DNA from: Phytopythium helicoides
Lineage: Eukaryota > Oomycota > Peronosporomycetes > Pythiales > Pythiaceae
Reading direction: 5' to 3'
Assembly: GCA_024867545.1 (NCBI GenBank)
Contig: JANFNE010000042.1
Location: 1 to 64,000 of the forward strand
DNA length: 64,000 nucleotides
The notes under the pieces were generated by a model, which saw only the letters and a program-made list of their open reading frames with translations, searched no databases and was not told the DNA's origin. A program made the position numbers and the translations under genes. This document shows positions 52,440 through 60,958 of this stretch, in pieces. The first letter of the stretch is position 1, and each line of letters starts with the position of its first letter.

Positions 52440-54116
52440 ATGTCGGAGCAGACCAGCGTGGCGCAACTCAAGACCCAGGTGACGGCAGGCGCTGACCAGA
52501 CCAAGCGGTACCTGGACGACCTGTCCAAGAAGGTGGGCGAGCTGGACGAGCGCAATTCGGCCAAGGGTGAGCCCTCGTCGGCGTCCAAGTACCTCGAAGA
52601 TGCGCTGCTAAACGCCCACAAGACGATCGACGCGCTCGCCGAGACCGGCCACCAGCTCGCGGGTGAGCCTTCCGGTGCCAGTCTGACCGACCAAAGCGCG
52701 TCCATGGTGCAATCGGGGCTCGACCGCACGCAGGAGGCGCTTCGCGCCATTAAGGAGCGCGCTGTGGAGTACGACTCCAAGTACATGGGCTCCCGCGGGT
52801 CGCATGCGACCGAGGCGGTGACGGAGACACTCCACGAGGTCGTGAATGCCGGTCGCCAGCGCGCCATGGACGCGATGGAGGTCGCCAACGACATCCTGCA
52901 GCGTCTGCGCCAGACTGCGGAGAGCGCGGTGGGTCAAGCCAAGCAAGCAGCGCAAGTGACGACCGGCGAGGCTGTCAAGCTCGCGCAGAAGGGCGACGAG
53001 ATGCTCGGTGCTAGTCAGAAGGCTGGTGACGTTGCCGAGGGCGTCAAGAAGATGGATGAGCGCATGCAAGTGACGTCCACGGCCGCCAAGATTGACGCCA
53101 AGGTGACGGGCGGCCTCGGCAAGAGAGTGGTCGAGAAGGGCATGGGCATGGTCCAAGAGAGTGTCGAGTACATCACCGAGACGCTGCACCAGGCCAAGCT
53201 TGCTGCCAACAAGTCGAACACGGCGATGGCTGTTGAAAGCAAGGCTGGCGAGATGGCAGGGTCGATGGCTGCGACTGCAGAGCAAGGCAAGCAGATGGCT
53301 CAAGAGACGGTCGAGTCAGCCAAGCAGACCGGGGGTCAAGCGATCGACACGACGCAGCAAAAGGCGACGGAGGTCAAGGACATGGCGGTAGACAAGTCCT
53401 CCATGGCCAAGGATATGGCTATGGAGAAAGGATCGATGGCCAAGGACCAGGTATCCTCTACTGCAGACACGGCTCGCGAACACATGCCGGACATGTCAGG
53501 CCGCATCCAGGAAGGAGCGAGCAAGGCCAAGGACATGGGGGGTCAACCTACCGAGAAGGGCAGCGAGATGATGGACGAAGCCACGCAGAAGGGGTCTGAA
53601 GCCACCGAGATGGCCCAGGAGAAGACGTCGCAAGCCGTCGGGAAGGCCAAGGAGACCGGCGAGCAAGCGATGGAGACCACCAAGCAAACCGGGCACCAAG
53701 CAAAGGAGAAGACCAAGGACATGGCAGGCTCGGCCACGGAGAGCGTCAAGCAGACTGGACACGAGGCGAAAGAGAAGACCAAGGAAGGAGGTCACCAAGC
53801 GAAGGAGAAGACCAAGGAAGCTGGCCGCAAAGCGAAGGACAAGACGAAGAAGACCACCAAGGAGAGCAAGGCGAAAGCCAAGGAGACGATGCAGGGCAGT
53901 TCCAATCAGGAGCAGAGCGAAGGCTCCGGTGTGGTCGGAACGACGTCGGAAAAGATGAAGGATGCAGCGACTCGCGCGCGCAAGGCTGCTGGTACCACGG
54001 AAGGCGGGGCTTCAAGCTCTTCGAGTTCGTCCAGTTCGTCCAGTTCTTCGAGTTCGGAGAACGAGGCCAGCCAGCAGAAGGAGGTTCCTTCCCACGCATT
54101 CATCTCCAAGGCGTAA
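52440..54116 (+). CDS. Long LEA-like protein with group-3-type repeats (type d)
   Basis: Single exon, 558 aa. The first ~290 residues follow the family pattern: SVAQLKTQVTAGADQTKRYLDDL, SKYLEDALLNAHKTIDAL and IDAKVTGGLGKRVVEKGMGM...YITETLHQAKL. The next ~210 residues are tandem Lys/Glu/Thr/Ala repeats of the 11-mer type found in group 3 LEA proteins (repeated HQAKEKTKDMAG-like units). Then comes a run of 16 Ser and a short tail ending SHAFISKA. No Cys or Trp is seen in the repeat region. LEA-type proteins stay disordered in water and fold on drying; that role here is inference. The intronless structure contrasts with types a, b and the gene at 27678. Convergent with the VHS/GAT gene (266-bp gap). 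Confidence 0.8.
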   Translation: MSEQTSVAQLKTQVTAGADQTKRYLDDLSKKVGELDERNSAKGEPSSASKYLEDALLNAHKTIDALAETGHQLAGEPSGASLTDQSASMVQSGLDRTQEALRAIKERAVEYDSKYMGSRGSHATEAVTETLHEVVNAGRQRAMDAMEVANDILQRLRQTAESAVGQAKQAAQVTTGEAVKLAQKGDEMLGASQKAGDVAEGVKKMDERMQVTSTAAKIDAKVTGGLGKRVVEKGMGMVQESVEYITETLHQAKLAANKSNTAMAVESKAGEMAGSMAATAEQGKQMAQETVESAKQTGGQAIDTTQQKATEVKDMAVDKSSMAKDMAMEKGSMAKDQVSSTADTAREHMPDMSGRIQEGASKAKDMGGQPTEKGSEMMDEATQKGSEATEMAQEKTSQAVGKAKETGEQAMETTKQTGHQAKEKTKDMAGSATESVKQTGHEAKEKTKEGGHQAKEKTKEAGRKAKDKTKKTTKESKAKAKETMQGSSNQEQSEGSGVVGTTSEKMKDAATRARKAAGTTEGGASSSSSSSSSSSSSSSENEASQQKEVPSHAFISKA

Positions 54117-54382
54117 GCTGGCCGAGAGCAGACGGAAGCAGTTGCATGGCGTACTTCGCGATTGAGTTGGTCAGCGGCACGTTTCAGATCGAAGAAGCCT
54201 CGGCGAGCAGTAGACGGGTGAGCTGCTGCCTGTAGGAGCTGAGGGCAGATATCAACGAATGCTTGGGATTTGAATGAACGTACCCATGAATTTATGAGTT
54301 GATTGTGCTGCTCCTTTCTTGGTGATGGTGATGCAACAGCAGCAGGTGGTATGGGCACAACTAAACACCAATTCCTTCCAGT

Positions 54383-56742
54383 CTACAGATCAAAGGGGTT
54401 GAACGAGTTGTTGGGTGCCCACTGTTGTTGCTGCTGTGGCGGCGGCGGCGGCTGCTGTGGTTGCTGCCAAGCCGTCATGGGCTGGGCTGGGGCCAACGGC
54501 GCACTGCTAGACGGGAAGTGAAACGGGTTGCTGCTTGCCGGCGCCGGTGTAGAAATGGACACCTTCTCGGAGAAGTCCAGCAGGTCAAACGGGTTCGTCG
54601 CTGAACTTTGGTTGCTCGACGTGCTCGAAGGAGCTGGGAAAGCGAGGAGCGGAGATGCTGCTACTGCCGGAGCTGAGGTGGCATTTGGCGGGTCATCGAA
54701 GCGAAAAAGGTGGATGTATGAAGGAGGTACAGCCGGGCTCGATAGAAGGTCTGCTCGCCATACAAAGAGGCATCGGCAATTAGAACCAGAGATCAAGTGG
54801 AGTGCAAACATATAGAGCTGGAGCTTACCGTTGCCGAAGAAGAAAAATGGGTTGGAGGCAGTACCATTCGACGACGCGAGTTGGCTGACAGTTAGTGCTG
54901 GCGCCCCAAAGCTCGAGTTGCTTTGCGCAGAATCGTTGACTAGTGGGGCTGTGTATGCTGGTACAGCCGGGCTCGATGGAAGATCTGCTCATCATCCAAA
55001 GGGGCATCAACAATTAGAACCAGATATCAAGTGGAGTGCAAACATGTAGAGCTGGAGCTTACCGTCGCCAAAGTCGATCAGATTTACTTCTTGCACCGGA
55101 GGCTTTGTCTCTGCGGGTGCTTCAGCGGCAGTCTTGTGAACCCGCTGATCGACAAAGCTTGCGAAGGGGTCGTCCTCTTCGTCCTCGTCTTGGTTTGATC
55201 TATAAGCTCCAGTGGAAGACCCAACAACACTGCTGTGGCGCGCCTCATTCGAGATCGATCCCCGCTCACTAGATTTCGACGTTGATCCAGCACGAGCGCG
55301 TGCGAATTCAGCGAACGGGTCCTCATCTTCCTGGTTATCACGCTGTGGCGGAGCAGGATCATCAAAGAAATCAATGAGGGCTGGGGGCTTCTCTTTATGA
55401 GCGACTGCAGCTACTGGACGTGGCTGTTCTTCAGGTTCTTGGTTGTCTGACTGTAGACGCAGCCGATCGAACGATTCAAGCGCTTGATTGAGGCTGTCGT
55501 TCACTGATAGGTACTTGCCAAGATCCTGCAGAAACGTCAACGAATGCGTAAGCAATTTGCGAATCGTACTAGCACTCGAACTCTCCTAATGTTGACTCAC
55601 ATCGCTGTCTTCGTTTACTGCGGTCTGGATGAGGCCTTCCATTCGCTGCACAAGCTCGCGCGCCTGTGTGGCGAGTTCGTCAATGACGCCGGTCATGTCA
55701 ATGCCCGCGTCGCTCTTCCGCGCTTCATACAGCATGTCCTCGAACATCTCGGAGACGTTGGACGCGAGGTTGAACAGCTCCTGCGGAGAGAGTCCGCTTA
55801 TTCCACTGCTACTGCTTGACACCGACGAGGTATCGATTCGTCGCCTGCTTGAAGTTGACGAAGAAGGGGCTGCACCGGTAGCAAAAGGCGCGGCGGCACG
55901 CGATTCGTGCGCCGGCGGAGTTAGCACCGGCGCACGGGTCTCATCGTACTGCTTTGGGAACACGACGCCCTTCTTGCGCATGTTGTGGTACGTGTCGACG
56001 AACAGTGGATACTCGCTCTGCAAGGGGCACAGAAAGGTGAGCTCGTCGTTCGTCATTGCAAAAAGAAGTCGTCGGCGAACCCGATGTGGAAGGAATGCTT
56101 CACCCCAGGCCTGAACCATGTCGAGCACGCGCGCCGCGATCTCGAGGCTATCACGTCCGCGCTTCTTGGCGTGCGACTGGAGCACATTCACGAAAACCAA
56201 TGTCGCGATTAGCAAAAGCGCCACTTGCCACCACCATCATCTCAGCGCGCATCCCACCCTGTATAGATCCTCCATCTCGTTCATGAAGGCCTCCGATGCG
56301 ACCTCGACGAGCACGAGCGGCCCGCAGTTCTTGACGATGGCCTCCGTGAGCGTCAGCGCGCGCGTGACGACCCTCGCGGACGGGTGTCCTAGCCGCAGCT
56401 TGAGGAAGCGGATGGACTCCTTGAGCCTGCCCGAGCACCACCTCCCCGTGAGTCCTCTAGCTCGTCGACCCGAGCGCGCGCGGAGCTGCGAGGCGCGTAC
56501 ACTGCGCGGTTGCGCGCGGCCGCGAGCGCGTCGACGACCTTGAGTATGCGGTCCCACTGCTCGTCCGTCTCGAAGTCGCTCGTGGCGAGCGCGATGGCGT
56601 CCGTCATGTCCTTGATGCGCTCCTGCTCGCTCGGCGTGTAGAGCACGGCCACCGACTTCTGCTGCACGAACTGCCCGAGCGTCGACGCCACCGCGCGCTT
56701 GCTCGGCATCTTCTTGCGCAGCTCCAGCACCTTGGCCTCCAT
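54383..56742 (-). CDS. VHS-GAT domain protein, TOM1-like endosomal sorting adaptor
   Basis: Six exons, reading leftwards: 56742-56501, 56426-56258, 56176-55601, 55525-55063, 54984-54829, 54750-54383; 657 aa. TOM1-type proteins bind ubiquitinated cargo and clathrin and act as an ESCRT-0 in organisms without Hrs. The VHS domain (about 50-170) has DEQWDRILKVVDAL, ESIRFLKLRLGHPSARVV, LTEAIVKNCGPLV and RVLDMVQAWGEAF. The GAT domain (about 245-330) has LSPQELFNLASNVSEMFEDM and YLSVNDSLNQALESFDRL. The tail has clathrin-box or adaptin-like motifs (ALIDFFDDP, NLIDFGD, NPFDLLDF), NPF motifs and a Pro/Gln-rich end. Exons 5 and 6 and their introns show an internal duplication (see repeat). Confidence 0.88.
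54751..55062 (-). repeat. Tandem duplication of intron plus exon start inside the VHS-GAT gene
   Basis: Introns 4 (54985-55062) and 5 (54751-54828) are both exactly 78 nt and differ at roughly nine positions; each starts GTAAGCTCCAGCTCTA. The first ~25 nt of the exons that follow (54984 and 54750 leftwards) are also nearly the same (LPSSPAVP versus LLSSPAVP). One 234-bp unit (exon + intron) was duplicated. Confidence 0.88.
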
Positions 56743-57100
56743 CTCCGAGACAGGCGGTCGGTCGGTCTCGCACTGCTAGTATACCTGACGTGGAGGCTTC
56801 CTTTTCGTCCTCGCGGGATGGGAAGGGGGAGGAGATGAGTGACGGGCATTGATCTGAGGGAGGAAACCCTTCCGAACCCGATAGAGAGCGGCGATTGGCG
56901 GGGCGGAGGGAGTTTTTGGCCAATGGGAGAGCTTCAACTTGAATGCGTGACGTGGTGATGCGCGTGGACAGCTCAGCTGCATGGAGCGATCCCGCCGTTG
57001 CGCCCGCCTTCGCCCGCCTTCTGGCTCATTCCTGCAGTTGCCAGCACCAGCGCAAGCCTCGCAAGCCCAACGCAAGCCTAGTTCCAGCTTCTCGACGGCC
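56743..57100. promoter_or_regulatory. Bidirectional promoter, VHS-GAT and UreG genes
   Basis: 358 bp. TTTTTGGCCAATGGGAGAG (56913-56931) contains a CCAAT box and is followed directly by CTTCAACTTG at 56932-56941. The same arrangement, TTTTTGGCGAATGGGAG then CTTCAACTTG, occurs in the divergent promoter at 60509-60958. Confidence 0.6.
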
Positions 57101-58220
57101 ATGGAGCACTCGCACGACCACGGGCACAGCCATGGGCACGACCATGGCCACAGCCACGACCATGGGCATCACCACGACCATGGACATCACCACGACCACG
57201 ACCACGGGCACGAGCACCATCATGAGCACCAGGTGGACGGGGACGAGCTGGTGCGGCGATTCACGCAGGCCAAGGGCCGCGCGCCGACGCCCGAGGAGGA
57301 GAAGCAGCTGCGCGAGCACGGACACACGCACGAGCACTTTGAGCACGCGGGCGTGTTCGACGAGCGCGAGGCCGCCAAGACGGGCCGAGACTTTGCGCAG
57401 CGCGCCTTTACGGTCGGCATTGGCGGGCCGGTCGGCAGTGGGTGCGTTTGAGCTGGATGGAGGGATTGAGGAGCTGGAGGCGAGCTGACCTTGTGCCGAC
57501 TGAACAACAAACAGCAAGACGGCGCTCATGCTCGCGCTCTGCCGCGCGCTGCAGCACCGCTTCAGCATCGCGGCCGTGACCAACGACATCTTCACGAGGG
57601 AAGACGGAGAGTTCCTCGTGCGCCACCAGGCGCTGCCGGAGGAGCGCATCCGCGCCATTGAGACGGGCGGCTGTCCGCACGCGGCTATCCGCGAAGACAT
57701 CTCGGCCAACCTGCAAGCCTGCGAGGACCTCACGGACGAGTTCGACGCGCAGATGCTGCTCGTCGAGTCGGGCGGCGGTGAGTTTGTTCTGCAGCGCGTC
57801 TCACTAGCAATGCCAAGTGGCTAACAATCTGTGACCGTGCGCTGCAGACAACCTGGCTGCCAACTTCAGCCGCGAGCTTGCCGACTACATTATCTATGTC
57901 ATCGACGTGGCTGGCGGCGACAAGGTGCCGCGCAAGGGTGGTCCTGGCATCACGCAGGCCGATTTGCTGGTAGCTTTGCACAAATTTCTCGCTGTGATAT
58001 GACTGAACGAGCGCTAATAGTTCATGCTGCTGCACAGGTCATCAACAAGATCGATCTGGCCCCGCATGTTGGCGCCGATCTTGGTGTCATGGACCGTGAT
58101 GCCAAGAAGATGCGCGGTACTGGGCCTACCGTGTTCAGCCAGATCAACGCTGGCAAAGGTGTGGAGGAGATCATTGACCACATCGTCAACGCCTGGCAGG
58201 CAGCTGGCAACAAGGCGTAG
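57101..58220 (+). CDS. ureG: Urease accessory GTPase UreG, with His-rich N-terminus
   Basis: Four exons: 57101-57441, 57515-57777, 57848-57969, 58038-58220; 302 aa. UreG delivers nickel to apo-urease using GTP. The first ~48 residues are about half His, with [22 protein letters not shown] repeats, a metal-binding extension known in some UreG proteins and in plants. The GTPase core has [13 protein letters not shown] (P-loop, split by intron 1), [28 protein letters not shown] (nickel-binding CPH motif), [27 protein letters not shown] and [11 protein letters not shown] (G4). All key motifs are intact. The core fits the usual ~200 aa plus the extension. Urease itself is not in this window. Confidence 0.95.
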
Positions 58221-58300
58221 GCTCCAGCTGCAGATCGTTCTATGCGTTGGTGTTCATGTAACGCGGGGAAAGTCCCCATCCGACTTTCATTGATTCGATT

Positions 58301-60508
58301 CTAAGCCAAATGCTGCATTTTTGTGATGAGTTGTGCCAAGTCATGGGCATTCTCAGTTTGAAGTCTTCGCGTCTGCGCCATTGCGCCTTCAATTGAGCCA
58401 ACATAGAAGCAAATGCGAACCATCAACAGAAAAGCTATCGCCAGCCAGCAAGGCCATACGGTACGACAGCCTGCAGACTCGAACTCATCAATCGCCCAGC
58501 TTCGAGATCGGTCTATTGCGAGATTCGTCGCTCGTAAGCACCACTCCAGATCGATGTTTTCAAACAAGGGTCTGTGGGGACCTGGTGCAACAATTTGGTC
58601 CTCGCCCTTGATTCCGTCGCCCTGGATTGGCTCCTCATCACAACTCTGGTCTTCGTACTTTTGCACCAGCTCTTCTAATACAGCATCTATGGTGGCTGGC
58701 TGATTAGACTTTGGGTCCAAGCCAGTGGAGATTGGGGTGATACGCGGCTGACCAACAGCCAACTCCAGTGCTAAAAGTGCGGCGTCTAGGTGCTTGCAAT
58801 GATCGTTGATAATAAGCTCAACAGTATTCACTGCCAGCCGGGATGTCGAATCAAGAGATCGGACGAGGTCCAAACTTTGTTCACTCTGTTGTTGCTCAAG
58901 AGAACGAAGGTGGTCCAGTGCCGTCAGCATTTTGTCGACTTCCTTGGATGAGATCTTAGCTGGCTTGCTTTTAGATGATTTGCCGGCATCGCTCTTTTTC
59001 TCGTTCAACTTGGATTCCTCATCGCTCCCATTGTTATCTTTGTTTTCTTCCTCGTGGCTATCAACCACATCACTCAACTCTGAAAATGATGCCGTAATTG
59101 TCACGCTTGAACGAGGAAGCCGCGCAGCTTTGCTAGCGAATCGAGCACTGCGCATGGCAAAGTTCGTCAAGTTCGTCGTCAACTTCTCAACAGCATCGGT
59201 GCTGGCCTTTTCGGACGCCGTTACGGCTGACAACCAGTCTTTTGCATCATGGCTTGGTATTTTGGAGCAGCGCGCGTCTACCTTCGAGCGCGCCTTTGCC
59301 ACGCGTTTCTGAGTGTCAATCAGCGCGTCACGAAGTTCTGCGTGTGTTTGACTTAGCTTCCGATGTGTATACTTTAGAGTTCTCGAAATGGGATCAAGCA
59401 AGTTCACTGCCCGCATCTCGTGGTAATGAGCGAGTTCAGACAACAGTGTAGACACGTCCATCAGGCCGATGGTCTCTGTCGGATCACCGTCACATGCTGT
59501 GTTTGTGGTATCATCATCGGCGGATCCATCTTCGGTCTTCTCACTCTTTTCAACCATCTTTGCAAACAAACAAGCGGATTTGTTGGCTCTTGCCTCCTTC
59601 CGAAGTCGCTGTACACATTCCTCTTCTACAGAGGCCATCTTCACAAACACGTCGTTGAGCCAGCTGAGCATTAGAAGAAACACTTCGCACTTGGTTGTAG
59701 CCTGTGCCACTTTATCAACTTCGCTGTCGCCATCACTTGCGTCGCCATCATCATGACAAGTCTGGTTGGCAGGGTCGTCGACCACGCTTTGGTTCTCGGC
59801 TTCTCGTTCCCGCTCGGATCGCAATTGACCCCGCAGCGTCGCAACGTGTCCCCGCGAACTAGCGAGCAGGTGCTGGTACGAGCGCAGTGCATCCGCCGTG
59901 CGCTCCGCCAGCTCTCGCATCCTGCGCCTGTCCTCCGCTCGCAGCTGGTCCACCACGAGCGTGATCGCGCGGCGCTCCGTGTTGCGCTTCCTCTGCAGCT
60001 GCCTGGCGCGCACGGCGACCACCTCCCTTTCCTCCCTCTCCTCGCTGTCCGTGGAGCAAGTGGACGACGCGGTCTCTCCCGTATCCGCTGCTCCCAGCAG
60101 CCCCTCCCTCGCGACGTCGAACGCGTGCTCCTTCTCCAGCGTCTCGTCCAGCTCGGCCAGCAGCAGCGCCGCCCTGCACTCGTGCTGCTCCTTGACGCTC
60201 GCCAGCGCGTCGCCCACCGCCGCGCGCAGCACGGGCGCCACCCGCGCGTTCGCAGCCGCCGTGGCCGCCAGGAACTCCTCGAACGCCAGACAGGCGCGCG
60301 CCAGCGCCGGCGCCGCCTGCCGCGTGGCGTCCGTCACGTCCGACGGGATGGCGATCGGCAGCCCCGCGAAGCTGCGCGCGTGCTGCTCCTCCGCGTCTGC
60401 GAGCGCGCCGAGCACCGCGGCGGGCGCTGCACAGGACGCCGACGCCACCTGGCGCGCCAGGGAGGCCAGGCGGCGCCGCAGCGCCTGCGGCTCGTCGCCG
60501 ACCGCCAT
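58301..60508 (-). CDS. Coiled-coil protein with C-terminal membrane segment, possibly BAR-like
   Basis: Single exon, 735 aa from the ATG at 60508. Mostly helical and charged. N-terminal ~130 residues: Ala-rich helices (LRRRLASLARQVASASC, ACLAFEEFLAATAAANARVAPVLRAAV). Then long Arg/Glu-rich coils, and a Ser/Glu/Lys-rich disordered linker (about 500-540). Near the C-terminus, about residues 685-708, is a hydrophobic segment (VWPCWLAIAFLLMVRICFYV) that could be a tail-type membrane anchor. The pattern (helical bundle with K/R/E-rich coils, SARFASKAA) suggests an F-BAR/sorting-nexin-like membrane-shaping protein, but I see no diagnostic motif. Divergent from the phosphodiesterase gene. A single long exon is unusual among its neighbours. 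Confidence 0.65.
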   Translation of the reverse strand: MAVGDEPQALRRRLASLARQVASASCAAPAAVLGALADAEEQHARSFAGLPIAIPSDVTDATRQAAPALARACLAFEEFLAATAAANARVAPVLRAAVGDALASVKEQHECRAALLLAELDETLEKEHAFDVAREGLLGAADTGETASSTCSTDSEEREEREVVAVRARQLQRKRNTERRAITLVVDQLRAEDRRRMRELAERTADALRSYQHLLASSRGHVATLRGQLRSEREREAENQSVVDDPANQTCHDDGDASDGDSEVDKVAQATTKCEVFLLMLSWLNDVFVKMASVEEECVQRLRKEARANKSACLFAKMVEKSEKTEDGSADDDTTNTACDGDPTETIGLMDVSTLLSELAHYHEMRAVNLLDPISRTLKYTHRKLSQTHAELRDALIDTQKRVAKARSKVDARCSKIPSHDAKDWLSAVTASEKASTDAVEKLTTNLTNFAMRSARFASKAARLPRSSVTITASFSELSDVVDSHEEENKDNNGSDEESKLNEKKSDAGKSSKSKPAKISSKEVDKMLTALDHLRSLEQQQSEQSLDLVRSLDSTSRLAVNTVELIINDHCKHLDAALLALELAVGQPRITPISTGLDPKSNQPATIDAVLEELVQKYEDQSCDEEPIQGDGIKGEDQIVAPGPHRPLFENIDLEWCLRATNLAIDRSRSWAIDEFESAGCRTVWPCWLAIAFLLMVRICFYVGSIEGAMAQTRRLQTENAHDLAQLITKMQHLA

Positions 60509-60958
60509 GAAGACTCGCGCGTCCGTCCTTTCCCGAGCGACTCTTGAACTGAGTATGGAAAAAAAGCATGGAGGGGCAACCTGAGTACACTGCGCGAAAG
60601 ATCTATGCGGACGAGTCAGGGTGGGGTTTTTGGCGAATGGGAGGAGAGAGAGGGAGGATTTGTGAACCAATTGAAAGGCGGGAGCAACCACTTCAACTTG
60701 TGGGGGATGAGGGCCACAACACCGCAAAGGCGGTGGATTTGGCTCCAGGTTGGCCTTGTCTTGTCGATCAGACAGGAATAGTTGCATTAGTGGGGGTGTC
60801 CTGCTATTTTTCGTCGTCAGGCTTGATGCAATGCGCACGCCATTTATAGGAACCACATTCGCCAAGCTCCAGGACTGGACTTGAAGCCATTTTCTTCACT
60901 GTCCGGCTGCTTGGTGTGTCGAGCGTGGCTTGCCACCGAGGGCATTGAAAGCTCCAGA
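60509..60958. promoter_or_regulatory. Bidirectional promoter, coiled-coil and phosphodiesterase genes
   Basis: 450 bp. TTTTTGGCGAATGGGAG at about 60627-60643, a CCAAT box at about 60667 and CTTCAACTTG at 60691-60700 mirror the arrangement upstream of the VHS-GAT/UreG pair. Confidence 0.55.
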
